A model generated the notes under the pieces. That model searched no databases. It worked only from the letters and a program-made list of their open reading frames with translations, and had not been told where the DNA came from. Both the position numbers and the translations under genes were made by a program. A DNA stretch of 64,000 nt from positions 3,410,001 to 3,474,000 of the forward strand of contig OX595985.1 of the NCBI GenBank assembly GCA_951394045.1, in the 5' to 3' direction. Position 1 is the first letter of the stretch; each line of letters begins with the position of its first letter. Source of the DNA: Nitzschia sp. DOCU1. Its lineage: Eukaryota; Bacillariophyta; Bacillariophyceae; Bacillariales; Bacillariaceae. Positions 20,601-30,320 of the stretch are shown in pieces.

Positions 20601-22277
20601 GGCAAACCAATCGCCTTCTACAGCAGAAAGCTCACGGAAGCGCAGCAAAAATACACAACAACCGAGCGGGAGCTGCTCAGCATCGTCGAAACCCTTCGGG
20701 AGTTTAGAAGCATCCTGTTAGGATACGAAATCGAAATTTACACCGACCACAAAAACCTTACCTTTGAAAGTTTCACTTCCGACCGCGTTCATCGCTGGCG
20801 GATGTACGTCGAAGAGTTTGGACCCGCCATCCACTATATCAAAGGGAAGGCGAATATCGTCGCCGATGCACTGAGTCGGATGACGCTGATACCGGCTAAG
20901 GATGCCGAAGGCCGAGGAGGCAACGCGCGCGATAACACCAATTCGTCGGACGAGCCCGAGGTCTCCGTGGCTGCGCCGACCTTACATGCTATCCAAACTC
21001 GACGAGAAAGAAAGCTTACGGAGAAAGCCAGGACCTTTTTCGAGCAATTGAAAGAAAAAGAAAAAGATAGGCCGAGTAAGCGACAGAAGACAAAGCAAGC
21101 ATCGGCAGAAGTCACCTTGGAACAAGTGGTGCCCATCCGTTACGACGTCATCGCCGCTCACCAATGGAAAGACGCCGAGTTGCTGCAAAAACTAGAAACG
21201 AAGAGCAATTACACGGTGAGAAGCAAGGGAAAGCACCGTATCATCTTCAAAGACGACGAAATTCCCGTACCTGAAACACTGCGGCGACCACTAATTGAAT
21301 GGTACCACACAAACCTATGCCATCCGGGGACGGACCGGACAGAGCAAACAATTCGCCGCAGCTTCACATGGAAAAACGTTCGTCGGGACGTCCGCCGACA
21401 CACAAAGAATTGTGAGGAATGCCAACGTTTAAAAACAAAAACGACAAAGTATGGCCACTTACCCGCAAAAAAAGCAGAGTACGTGCCATGGAGAAAATTA
21501 TGTGTCGACCTCATCGGTCCTTACAAAGTTCAAGACGGCAAGGGACACGTCCACGAACTATTGGCTCTGACCATGATCGACCCCGCGACATCATGGTTCG
21601 AGATATGTGAAATACCAAACAAAGAAAGTGAGACAGTTGCGTTGGCTCTCGACAGGCAATGGCTATGTCGATACCCTCGACCTACGTACATTACCTTCAA
21701 TCAAGGCGGAGAATTCACTGGGAAAGAATTCCAGGAACTGCTTGACAGCTACGGAATAAAGGCAAAGCCAGCGACAAGCAGAAACCCTCAGTCAAACAGT
21801 GTCGTCGAACGTGTTCACCTCACACTGCATAACATGTTACGCACCTTCGACCTCCAAGTCCGCGATATGGACCCCCTTGATCCCTGGTCTGGCTACCTCG
21901 CCGCCGTTGCGTTCGCCATTCGCAGCACATACCACACCACTACTAAAGCCACGCCGGCTGAACTCGTTTTTGGGCGCGATATGATCATGGAAAGATCATT
22001 CGAAGCCAATTGGGACGACATCAGACGACAAAAGCAAAAATTAATTAATGACAACAACACACGAGAAAACAAAAAACGAAAATACCACAACTACCGCGTC
22101 GGTGACCAAGTACTGTACCGACGACGCAAAACAGCGAAGCACAATCGCCCATATGATGGCCCATTTACAATCACCCACGTGCATTCCAATGGCAACGTAA
22201 CCATTGCTCGTGACAGCCGCGTTAAGCAACGCGTCAATATTCGACTCCTTCACCCATTTTCCCCTCGCACATCGTGA
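17694..22277 (+). CDS. pol: Gy3 Gag-Pol fusion polyprotein
   Basis: 1527 aa from the ATG at 17694 in a good context (CCCACCATGG). The Gag part ends with a classical zinc knuckle CHICKMDNHNTSDC near residue 275 and a Ser/Asp-rich linker. The protease has LLDSGSS (Asp near 456). RT has YLDD near 812. RNase H has TDAS near 956. Integrase has an HHCC domain, then D1272, N1336 and E1372, and a GPF module (YDGPFTI). At 1336 Asn replaces the second catalytic Asp of the DDE core. In RT, SDLCKLN stands where relatives have SDFRKLN. Both suggest loss of function despite an open frame. Gag and Pol need no recoding here, unlike Gy2. Confidence 0.95.
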   Translation: MAPNQLSIPSIVMRTDFNGKRKTLKGPTVKFELRDEPANPNGGTHEKKVTVYDGEYGDDNARFWCQFEARLRDVFLRKPCGNGPSKFGVTASCLSGKALDDFERYKDEYVYDDDAAFEATLADLKADIFKGDTPRSDQVDYLETLRKPASATFNQFISEIDRMIADLKYFPLDLDAEGNQIAENDQPTLSEEAYRKLILRSAPQAWYDKLTSNGADPKQIPVNDLKKRFRRMEQKERRDRNRFPSRPKDSGSGHPEKKRTRQDRDSDKGRKGKWCHICKMDNHNTSDCGYNARREKKQRIEGGNKYNNKDGKIQRDRGRHRHDIEEKDHEDDEVSESSNSTRSSNHKRSAGRAKKRRNPAHKRNRTSDSNSESNYSSDDSESSYYKYFSALKERFLPQVLERERCYAISRRHTRYANPIQPGRIKTTKRRRKAALTVSTLPEDHRMDPASANALLDSGSSSSFINASLVPRRYWRKCRPVAFDTKQGTFTSNHLVAVDIMLPELSTAKTARWTFYIDDSELDSTYQVLIGADFLEEMGIDIKYSNKTIEWDDAVAPMMTVEELGEPKDINHVHVMNYTDDKEASKPARETAKRAQKILDAKYEKADLDDIVSKIKTLDAKQKKALLKLLKKYEPLFDGTLGDFECDPADFLVKPGHDEPYHAKSAFAVPHTHRATLKKEIDRLEELGVLRRAENSRHAYPTFIIPKKNGTVRFVSDLCKLNEKLLRKHTPPPTIADILHNLEGFQFATSLDLNMGYYTVRLTPKAQEMCTIIMPWGKYAYQRLPMGVSSSSDIFQSKMMQLMQGLEHFVRTYLDDLLLIGRDTFEAHLRDLETVLRRLEKAGLKVNAAKSTFFADQIEYLGITPVKKKIQGIMDIAVPENRKQLRRFIGMVNFYRDMWRHRSHILAPLAELTSSKSKKFEWLPKHTAAFNAMKEAIARDVILAYPDFSNKFVVYTDASDYQLGAVIMQDGKPIAFYSRKLTEAQQKYTTTERELLSIVETLREFRSILLGYEIEIYTDHKNLTFESFTSDRVHRWRMYVEEFGPAIHYIKGKANIVADALSRMTLIPAKDAEGRGGNARDNTNSSDEPEVSVAAPTLHAIQTRRERKLTEKARTFFEQLKEKEKDRPSKRQKTKQASAEVTLEQVVPIRYDVIAAHQWKDAELLQKLETKSNYTVRSKGKHRIIFKDDEIPVPETLRRPLIEWYHTNLCHPGTDRTEQTIRRSFTWKNVRRDVRRHTKNCEECQRLKTKTTKYGHLPAKKAEYVPWRKLCVDLIGPYKVQDGKGHVHELLALTMIDPATSWFEICEIPNKESETVALALDRQWLCRYPRPTYITFNQGGEFTGKEFQELLDSYGIKAKPATSRNPQSNSVVERVHLTLHNMLRTFDLQVRDMDPLDPWSGYLAAVAFAIRSTYHTTTKATPAELVFGRDMIMERSFEANWDDIRRQKQKLINDNNTRENKKRKYHNYRVGDQVLYRRRKTAKHNRPYDGPFTITHVHSNGNVTIARDSRVKQRVNIRLLHPFSPRTS

Positions 22278-22299
22278 CGTGCCCTTGGAAGGAAGCGAG

Positions 22300-22482
22300 T
22301 GCAATACGCCCGCTGTCCCCTTGGGACTGGACGCACGATTCAACATTCGTCGCCCCTGACGTGGCGACCCAATGCCGATATCTATAGAAAGATCCGTCCG
22401 GCTAGAAGAGCTTGATAGATCTACTTTTACAATAGACTTATTATTTTCACCTACATCTACTTTTCATCGCTAGCGTAGTGCA
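22300..22482 (+). repeat. Gy3 3' LTR
   Basis: 183 bp after GGAAGCGAG; differs from the 5' copy by one base as far as I can see. Confidence 0.95.
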
Positions 22483-22487
22483 CTTTG

Positions 22488-23618
22488 GATGCCATCACAA
22501 CGCTGCCTTTGGTTTGCCGATTGATTTCAAAGACACTGGAGATGATGGAAAGGTCATGGGACTCTACAATCAACCATCTTGGTGGTACCATCGTCGGGAT
22601 GTTCTTGAACGCCTGCGACTGTGTTGTTAGACGATGGTCAATTTTCGAAAAAGAATGTTCTACAATCATTCCGGCGGGGTTTTCGAGGTTTCTAGGGTAG
22701 TGGTAGTCTTCCACTATTCCTCTGTCGCGGGTACTGCAAGTGGTATGAATAGTACATCCCGCTTTTGATGTAGAACGACTCGTATTGGGGCAGTCAGAGA
22801 GCCTCAGCTGAGGGAAAAAAGACTTTGAGAACCCAATAGCGGACAAATTATATTCAAAGAGCTATTATTTGTAGACCTCTAAACGTAGGAACATCTTGGA
22901 AAAGGAATAGCTAGATGAAGTGTGGTGTGATATGGATTTTGACCGTATCATACAGTGCACTTAGCACACGACAATTGCTAATATTACGAGATTACTAAGT
23001 AGCCGAGATTGATTGCTACGAACCTATAAACCTGGCAGCGCTGGGCTATGGTAGTGAACTATATATCCTCACAATCGCAGCACCGTAGTCATTCTATAGC
23101 CAAATCTAGTTGCGAAATGCTCAACCCCCTCGTTGACTCGTATGACTATGAATCCGACCGCGGCATTGGGTTCAATGACGTCAAGAACCGAACATAATGA
23201 CTTTCTAATTGATGTTTTACACTTTTTGGAGCAATCCTATTGGTGGCCTGTTGGTGGCTTACACTTTTCTGACGGGTTAGAATCGGCCAAAATAGCTTGT
23301 TTATGATAATTCTGAGGCCTTTTCGTCAAAGGCTTACACTTGAGCTACCTACGTGGCCGGACACTCGCCATCAATATATACACTTATGTAATTAAATAAA
23401 AACGGAATGCGCGCGCGTCAATGTGCTGGAGAACTGCAGTTCCTGCAGTTCCTTCAGTTCCTGCAGTTCCATCATTTTACCAAGGCTTTATATTTACCGC
23501 ACGCTAAAATGCAAAGCCGTTTCGAGCCTGCGCAGCTTGTTGTGGCGAACGGGTGGCGAGCAGGTTATGAGTCGAGTTTCGGGCATCTTCCAGAAGTCAA
23601 AAATCCAGACTTACCGCC
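22488..23618. other. Intergenic, upstream of the TPR gene
   Basis: A 129-codon minus-strand frame (22457-22846) lacks any recognisable domain and its C-terminal end reads into the Gy3 LTR; I do not call it. GGAACTGCAG-type repeats lie at 23430-23477, about 150 bp before the next gene. Core promoter elements are not evident. Confidence 0.5.
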
Positions 23619-24680
23619 ATGAGGTTCTGTGGTTGTAATTCTACTAATATTTCAGCTGTTGGGCTGCTGTTATTGGCATCTTCCGTTGCGGTCGTCGCCT
23701 TTGTGGCCCCGCTCCTTCATCGAAGGAATGTGCAGTCCTCCCCACTCTACAATGACATTAATCCGTCGCTAGAAGGAGGTGAGGGATCATTTGATGTGGA
23801 TTCGGTGCGCAAACAATTGCAGTCGCTCTTTCAAAGCGGCGGCGATGAGACGACGGAGGATTCAACGTCATCATCGTCGAGTGGCACAAAGGCATCTGGC
23901 AAGGATGATTTCAGTATACGGAAATTCCTAAAGGAAGCAGCCAACGACTGGAGAAAACAACAGGAAACAGTCAAGACAGGAACACCCGTTCCGCTCGATG
24001 ATTCCGTATTGCCCCCACTGCCACCTTTGTCGACAATCGAACGAGATCGACGACAAGCGGAAATTCATCTCTTGGGCCAACTGCAAAATGCTGCCACTGT
24101 CGAGGACGCCATGAAAGGACTATGGGAGTTGTGGTATTCGGAACGCGGGGGATTGGCACTGGCTAGATTGCAACAAGCTGATCAACTCATGGGGGATCCA
24201 ACGTCGTGGCAAGATTGTGAAACGAGTTTGTTGCAATTGATTGATGAATATGGAATCTATTTTGTCGAACCCCTCAATCGACTGGCAACTCTTTATTATT
24301 TGCAAGGCAAATATGAAGATTCATATCAATTATGCAGACTCATTCTCTTGAAACTCAAGCCCTGGCATGTGGGGGCATTGGCTGGCATCGTGCAAGTGTG
24401 CATCAACAGAGGAGACCGAGACGAAGCAAGGTATTGGGCGGCCAAGCGCCTCCCCAGTAGTGTGGCTGGGTCCAGCTTCCCACCATTTCTAGATGCCTCT
24501 AATGGGCCGGAAAATCCAAGACGAGCCGAATGGGTCAACGAAATGGTACAGAATGCAAAGAAGATGCTGAAACAAGCCGAACGAACTACCAAGAAACAGT
24601 TCGGGGAACCGGAGAGATACTACGAGAAGGGCATGCCCTCGGAAACAGACTGGGAGAACGGATTCGGAAGTCAAGCATGA
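23619..24680 (+). CDS. Plastid-targeted TPR-like protein (host gene)
   Basis: 353 aa, ATG in the context CCGCCATGA. Residues 13-27 form a signal-peptide core (VGLLLLASSVAVVA), followed by A27|F28-VAP. This is the ASAFAP-like motif that, in diatoms, marks proteins crossing the four plastid membranes. A Ser-rich, transit-peptide-like linker follows. Residues about 220-290 (EPLNRLATLYYLQGKYEDSY...RGDRDEARYWAAKR) form helical tandem units of TPR type. The basic tail has RAEWVNEMVQNAKKMLKQAER. It probably acts as a scaffold or assembly factor in the plastid; the exact role is unknown. The frame is intact and intronless. Confidence 0.85.
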   Translation: MRFCGCNSTNISAVGLLLLASSVAVVAFVAPLLHRRNVQSSPLYNDINPSLEGGEGSFDVDSVRKQLQSLFQSGGDETTEDSTSSSSSGTKASGKDDFSIRKFLKEAANDWRKQQETVKTGTPVPLDDSVLPPLPPLSTIERDRRQAEIHLLGQLQNAATVEDAMKGLWELWYSERGGLALARLQQADQLMGDPTSWQDCETSLLQLIDEYGIYFVEPLNRLATLYYLQGKYEDSYQLCRLILLKLKPWHVGALAGIVQVCINRGDRDEARYWAAKRLPSSVAGSSFPPFLDASNGPENPRRAEWVNEMVQNAKKMLKQAERTTKKQFGEPERYYEKGMPSETDWENGFGSQA

Positions 24681-25624
24681 CAATAGGACGACACATACAT
24701 GCACCCATGTCGTCTCGAGAAAGATCGTCATGGACACACAGTTTCTCTCCCTCATTGCGCCATCGTCGACCATTGCGAAGACCAAGTCACACAACCAAGA
24801 AGAACTAGGGAGAACAACGAGTAGCATGAACGTATGTCCAGGGGGCGAGAAGACTTGGGCAAATCTCGCCGTTTTTGAAGGATCACAACAATCACTCCTG
24901 CCACTTGCCGCCACGACCTCTTTTGGTGTACATCAGCAAGCCAATATTAGAACAATGAAATAAGAACATTCCGGCTGTACCAGGTACATAACCCAAAAAT
25001 CAAACCATAATGCATGTAGTCTACTTTTAGAGGTCGAGGTCGATTGTTGTAAATAATAATTGCTTCAAAGGGGGTTCCGGTGATAGAATAGGATAGGAAG
25101 CGTACGAATGCAAGACTACGCAGGTATGCACAGATGATGGAAAGGTAATACTTCCGAAGGGAGTAGATGTCGGAGGATACGAGATCTTTGGATACTCGAC
25201 TCGACGAGAACAAACCCAGCAGACGAAACACTCACAAATAATAAATCATTGTCAACAGCAACAGCTTAGCACTCTTTGAAGGGATACGTTCCTTGGGAGA
25301 GATTGTTTGTCACACATCGTTTTAGTACTTCATCCTGCTGGCTTGCCGCAGTTGATTCAATCGAATCCACCAGTGTTGTGATGGTACGATACCTACGAAC
25401 CCGAACCCCTTGGACCCTGCATACGTCAGTTGACCAACTAAAGCAAATAGCCCTTGGGGTTGCTGGCTGCCAAAGCACACCCACCACTCCTGCTGCCCCT
25501 GTATGGCTGTCTGTTACGCTGCTCTCTACCACAAATAGAAACACTTTCTGGCTGGTATTCCTGGGGCCAGGCTACATACTTGATGACAAACAACTTTTAT
25601 TTGTTGGGCTGTTGCTAAACAAGA
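24681..25624. other. Intergenic, nothing recognised
   Basis: Spacer between the TPR gene and the glycosyltransferase gene. Short frames on both strands show no domains or repeats. The last 200 bp presumably hold the promoter of the downstream gene. Confidence 0.5.
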
Positions 25625-25932
25625 ATGAAGGTTAAACAAAAGAAACTTCATTGTGGTCTCCTCCTTTTGGTTGCCATTACAGCCATTGTGATTGGCATCA
25701 TTGGCATTTGGAGATCCAATACATTTTTCCGAGGCTTTTTGTTATCCACTACTATCCTTGTGGACTCAGATAATCAGGCTGTGGATTCTGCCATTGATGG
25801 AAGCAAGGGCCAAGGCAGTGGCCAGCAGCTAGATGATGAATTTACAGGAAAGGCTCTTCGGAAATACATGGGGGCACTCCATTTTGCCAGCAGTCCAGAA
25901 GCTTTGACCAGGGACAACAGCTGGTTTCCTCG
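25625..25932 (+). pseudogene. STELLO/DUF288-like glycosyltransferase gene, 5' segment
   Basis: First 102 codons plus two bases. A short basic cytosolic tail (MKVKQKKLHCG) and one hydrophobic span at residues 11-28 (LLLLVAITAIVIGIIGIW) give a type II signal anchor, usual for Golgi enzymes. A luminal stem follows, ending at SWFPR. The reading is cut by CoDi-1 and stops nine bases into its LTR (ATC GAC TAG). Removing CoDi-1 and one CCTCG copy joins it in frame to 27451. Confidence 0.85.
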
Positions 25933-25933
25933 T

Positions 25934-26072
25934 GTCAGGATCGACTAGCTCGACCAGGTAGTCGGCTGACGTGGCCTCAGAGGCACCAGGACCATCCAAT
26001 CTGGTCGATGCCGATGAGCCTCCGATGTCGTAGTTAGTACCCTAACACTAGAGCTCACTCTTATCTCCTGAC
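25934..26072 (+). repeat. CoDi-1 5' LTR
   Basis: 139 bp from GTCAGGATCG to TCTCCTGAC, with TGACGTGG at 25967. It is followed by GATTAACAGT, whose complement ACTGTTAATC resembles a tRNA-Asn anticodon arm. Confidence 0.85.
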
Positions 26073-26170
26073 GATTAACAGTATCGCTTTACCTTTGCTG
26101 TTGTTTGGGTGTGAGAGTCTGAACAGTACGTCCTTGCAATACTTATTTATTAATTCCAATCAACAACACG

Positions 26171-26383
26171 ATGAGTGAAACCGCAGATTCCACTGGATTG
26201 CCTCTGGTCACACCGAAGAAAGGTGCGGGCAATGGCAATGTGTCAACTGCGGGAGAGAATGCAGGTAAAACGCATGATGTTGATGCTACTCCTCCATTCT
26301 CCCATGCGGACATGGACACCATTGTTGATGCTTTGGTCCCGGGTTTATCTAATGATATCCGGAAGCCAACCAGAATTGGATGA
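26171..26383 (+). pseudogene. gag: CoDi-1 gag remnant
   Basis: About 65 codons beginning MSETADSTGLPLVTPKK, a typical acidic CoDi Gag start after the LTR. Frame and homology end near DALVPGLSNDIRK, where the internal deletion joins late RT sequence. Confidence 0.6.
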
Positions 26384-27185
26384 CACCCCCCTCCTAGACG
26401 ATGCAGGTGTTAAGACATACCAGCAGTTGATTGGTATGGCGCAGTGGGCAGCATCGATTGGCCGATTGGATATTGCCTTCGCGATTTCCTCGCTCAGTCG
26501 TTTCTCTGCCAACCCACGTCAAGGTCACTTGGAGCTGGCGTTCAATCTCTTTGGCTACCTCAAGCGGTTCCCGAACAAACGGCTAGTTTTGGAATCCCGT
26601 CCCCTCGTGATCGATCCGGAACTTCTTCGCCAAGAATCATTTCATCCAGATTTTTTGGATGACTACCCAGATGCTCGAGAGGAGTTGGATCCCAATTTCC
26701 CTGCCGCCTTCGGTCCCGAACTTGAATCCTCTGTTTTCTTTGATGCGGACCATGCACATGACCAGAAGACCCGCCGATCCATCACTGGAATCATTGTCAT
26801 GGTTGGGTGTACTCCGGTCGCTGTCATCAGTAAGCGACAAGGTTGCATTGCCACCTCCACTTACTGTGCAGAATTTGTCGCCATGCGTTCTGCCGTCGAA
26901 GAGGCCATTTCCATTCGGTACATGTTGCGATGCCTGGGGATCCCTGTCACTAAGCCCACGAATTTGTACGGTGATAACAAAGGATCCATTCAGTCGGCCA
27001 ACATTCCCGATGGCGTTTTAAAGAAGAAAGCCATTGCCATCGCATACCACTATGTCCGCGAAGCCGTGACGGCCAAGATTGTCAATGTCATCCACGTTTT
27101 CTCTCACGAGAATTTTGCAGACATTTGCACGAAACCATTGACTAAGCACGTGTTCCACCAATTAGTGGACGGATTGATGGCATAA
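26382..27185 (+). pseudogene. pol: CoDi-1 RT tail and RNase H
   Basis: The remaining pol runs from a linker (DDTPLLDDAGVKTYQQLIGM) through copia-type RNase H: FFDADHAHD, SRRSIT-like KTRRSITG, TYCAEFVAMRSAVEE, LYGDNKGSI and the terminal HENFADICTKPL, ending TAA at 27185. No RT active site, integrase or protease remains. Confidence 0.9.
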
Positions 27186-27305
27186 GTATGATGGCTGATT
27201 GTTGGACAATGTTTGGACTCACTCTTGGTTACCACTCTTGCTCCTGGCTTGAGAGGAGGCTTGGAGGTCCTGTCCCCCTTCGCTTACTACGTAGCCGAAG
27301 AGGAG

Positions 27306-27444
27306 GTCAGGATCGACTAGCTCGACCAGGTAGTCGGCTGACGTGGCCTCAGAGGCACCAGGACCATCCAATCTGGTCGATGCCGATGAGCCTCCGATGT
27401 CGTAGTTAGTACCCTAACACTAGAGCTCACTCTTATCTCCTGAC
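27306..27444 (+). repeat. CoDi-1 3' LTR
   Basis: 139 bp, no difference from the 5' LTR seen; preceded by the purine-rich GAAGAGGAG. Confidence 0.85.
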
Positions 27445-27445
27445 A

Positions 27446-29935
27446 CCTCGCATGGCTAAGGACTGTCAAGCCTGGGTGGTGGCACTTGTGGATGACAGCA
27501 CAAGCAACGATAGCTCCAAGGCATCTATTGCTCTTGCCACCAGGTTGAAGGAATATTGCATGGTGATTGTTGGAAGGAGGACCCGTAAGCCTCCTGCCAA
27601 CTGGCAGTTACTAAAGGACCAAATTGTTTACCTGTCTCTGACCACGCAAAAGAAAATCAAGCATGGACTTGTCAACAAGATTGCACATTCCAGCTTGGCA
27701 CTAAAAAATATTGGATACCTCTTTGCAATACGACATGGTGCCAAGGTCATTTTTGACTATGACCCAGAGTCCAACATTCTAATGCAAGCTCCTCCCTTCT
27801 ATATTAACACTGGGGAGAACCCCATGCCAGTTTCTCCATTTTCACTCAAGACACTTGACCTAAACCAGATCCTTGTGCGGCATTTACCTGATGTGGACAA
27901 AGAGCTGGTAGGGAAAGTGTTCAACCCCTATCCTCTGATGAACCCATCCAAACCAAATGTGTGGCCTAGAGGCTTCCCTATCACAAATGCAGATCTGAAG
28001 AATGCTCGTCAAGATGGAACACCAGCAGGTCAAGAGGTTGCTGGTGCCAGTATCAAAACCTCAGCAATTGGTGTCATTCAGTCACTCTGTGATGTTTATC
28101 CTGACGTGGATGCCATCTACCACATACTATCCAAGCATGGTTCTGTGACCTTTGACACTTCCAGTGCTGCAACAAAACTCCTGGTTCCACCACAATCATT
28201 TGCACCATATAATGCTCAGGCATCTGTGCACATGTACAATGCTTTTTGGGCACTCCTGCTACCTTCCACTGTTTCAAGTCGGGTGTCAGATATTTGGCGT
28301 TCCTATGTGGCACAACGAATCTTTCAAGATCTGAATTTGGTGGTTTTGTATGCTCCTCCTGTGGTGACTGGCCTGAAAGACTACAGTATGGATTTTGATT
28401 TGGAGAAAGATTTGTTTGAACAAACATCCCATCTCTTAAAATTTCTAACATCTTGGGAAGCAAAACAGGATTCCCTTCCTGCCTATCTGGAGCAAATGTA
28501 CATTGCACTTTATGAGCGATACTACATTGATCTTGCAGATGTTGAAATGATGCAGGAGTGGCTGGATGCTCTGCTCTGTGTTGGGTACAAGTTTCCAACC
28601 ATAATATCTGGGGAGGAGAAGGAAAAGAGGATGATCCCAATAATCAATCAGCCTATGCTCCATGGCCAACCTTTCCAGGCATATCCATATTTCAACACGG
28701 GAGGGCCAAGTGGGGATCTTACATACCCCCAATATCTGTCATCCAAGGGTTTAAATCAGCATGGCTCTACAGAGTCCACATGGCAAGAATGGCTGGGTGG
28801 AGTGGACCGTTCCAAAGGACCCAAACAGGGCGTACTCAAGCTTGTCATGATGACCAAAGACGAGTGGCCTATACTCAAGAAATGGGTGGTTTATCATGGA
28901 GCTTTGATTGGCTTTGAGAACTTGTATATCATAGATGGTAGCAAAGACCTGAAATGCATTTGGTTTCTCAAGCAGATGCGTGATGCATTTGGAGTACAAG
29001 TCATCTTTTCCCCTGCAAATCTCAATGAGTTGACAAATGAATTGACTTACATTGGAAATTGGATACGTGGATCCTCTGACATTACAATGAAAGTGGATAC
29101 TGATGAATTTTTGGTGGTCAAGACAAACAGTACAACCTGTATCAATCAAGAACAAGGTGACTGTACACTGTCCCCACATGCTGTTCCGAGTTACCTTGCA
29201 AGTTGGGAAAACCTTGTGGCAGCTGATGGCAGGCGGCTTCATGTTGGACATCTCCAGGTTTCAATTGCATCTCAAGAGCTGTGTGGTCCACAAAGGACTG
29301 ATGATGATTTGGGAGAATATGGATTATCACCCATTGAGGGGGGTGCCGGATATAAAGCTGTCATGGATTCCAGAAGCATCCACAGTTATGACCTTGGAGG
29401 CCATGCTGGCCAAAATTATCCACCTATGCAAAACCTACAACCCCAGTATACAGACATCTCAATTCTGCACTTCCACACCAGATGTCTTGAGACAGAAATT
29501 GAGAACTCCTTGAAAGCCTGCATTAGTCATAACTATATCACTATGCAAGATGTTAAGGCAGGGGAGGAGGGGATTCTGGCACACCTACAACAATTTACTA
29601 GGCCCTCCCCAGACCCTGCCATGTGCTTGCAAGGCCGAGGAATGGCTTCCTATCACAAGATTGCCCATGTGGCATCATATCTTGCTTGCCGAGAGAACTA
29701 TACTAGGGGTTTCTATGAAGGACGACACTTTGTTTCTGGCGCCCTTGCACCCAGCAGAAGCCAATTTGGACGGCCAACAAACCCTGACTTCAAACAGTTC
29801 CTTGGATTAGCCATGGATGCATACACCATCGTTTCAGACATGGTGATGCCCAACTTTGTGAATCAGCAAGCTGGTGACTTTGACATAATCCAGACAGCCT
29901 TGCAATTTCTCCCACCAGGGCTGGATTCTTTTTGA
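27446..29935 (+). pseudogene. STELLO/DUF288-like glycosyltransferase gene, main 3' segment
   Basis: 827 codons remain from the internal Met at 27452. Part one is a DUF288/STELLO domain: AWVVALVDD, VIVGRRTRKPPANW, then LKNIGYLFAIRHGAKVIFDYD with a DxD metal site. Part two is a GT-A/GT92-like domain: LVMMTKDEWPILKKWVVYH, LYIIDGSKD and KVDTDEF, a second DxD. It ends at a natural TGA. In plants STELLO proteins sit in the Golgi and affect cellulose synthase delivery; here a Golgi glycan role is inferred. The body is undamaged, but it has lost its membrane anchor through the CoDi-1 insertion. A truncated soluble protein from 27452 is possible. Confidence 0.85.
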
Positions 29936-30150
29936 AAATAACAACTTGGTTGCAAACCTGGAATTATAATGCCAGCTTGTCTTAGTAAATCATAGAGAAC
30001 TCTGGAAAGAATGCTCCCCTTGTCAAAGGATTTTGTAGCACCACAAACCATTCTGGTTTTTTGACCATAACGAACTGACCCCAGAAAACAGTGGCAGTAC
30101 ATTTCCCTATCAAAGTGGATGGAGGCCCTTGTTTCGAATGTGGGGGCTAT

Positions 30151-30320
30151 TGCCCTATCCCGGGGGTAACGATATAGAAATAAAGACGATTGTGATAATG
30201 TGAGACCTAGATTACTTCTATTAGAGATTGTTTCCAACAAGATTGAGGAGAGGAAAGATTTTTGTCTTTCAAATATAGGGTATGACAAAGCCGTAGCTAG
30301 CCAAGACTGGGGACGCCTAG
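30151..30320. repeat. Rearranged GyC LTR fragments in opposite orientations
   Basis: 30151-30276 is the GyC LTR end in minus orientation (TGCCCTATCCCGGGGG onward). After a dozen bases, 30290-30320 (CGTAGCTAGCCAAGACTGGG) is another part of the same LTR in plus orientation. Confidence 0.7.

Larger units (their letters stand above)
17459..22482 (+). mobile_element. Gy3, complete Ty3/gypsy retrotransposon with a single gag-pol ORF
   Basis: 5024 bp, with 183-bp LTRs that differ at one position by eye (C/T near 17479 and 22325), flanked by the 5-bp duplication CTTTG (17454-17458, 22483-22487). One long gag-pol frame fills the interior. Very short LTRs and a fused polyprotein distinguish it from Gy2. 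It is young but carries changes at key residues (see the polyprotein). Confidence 0.95.
25933..27445 (+). mobile_element. CoDi-1, internally deleted Ty1/copia retrotransposon
   Basis: 1513 bp with 139-bp LTR cores that match at every position checked, flanked by CCTCG (25928-25932, 27446-27450). The interior keeps only the start of gag and the end of RT plus RNase H; everything between is deleted, so it cannot move alone. The outermost bases (T at 25933, A at 27445) complete TGTCAGG...CCTGACA but are absent at the inner LTR ends. Confidence 0.9.

Noticed and set aside
22457..22846. 129-codon minus-strand frame downstream of Gy3
   Set aside because: No recognisable domain; its C-terminal end is Gy3 LTR, so at best a remnant that I cannot identify.
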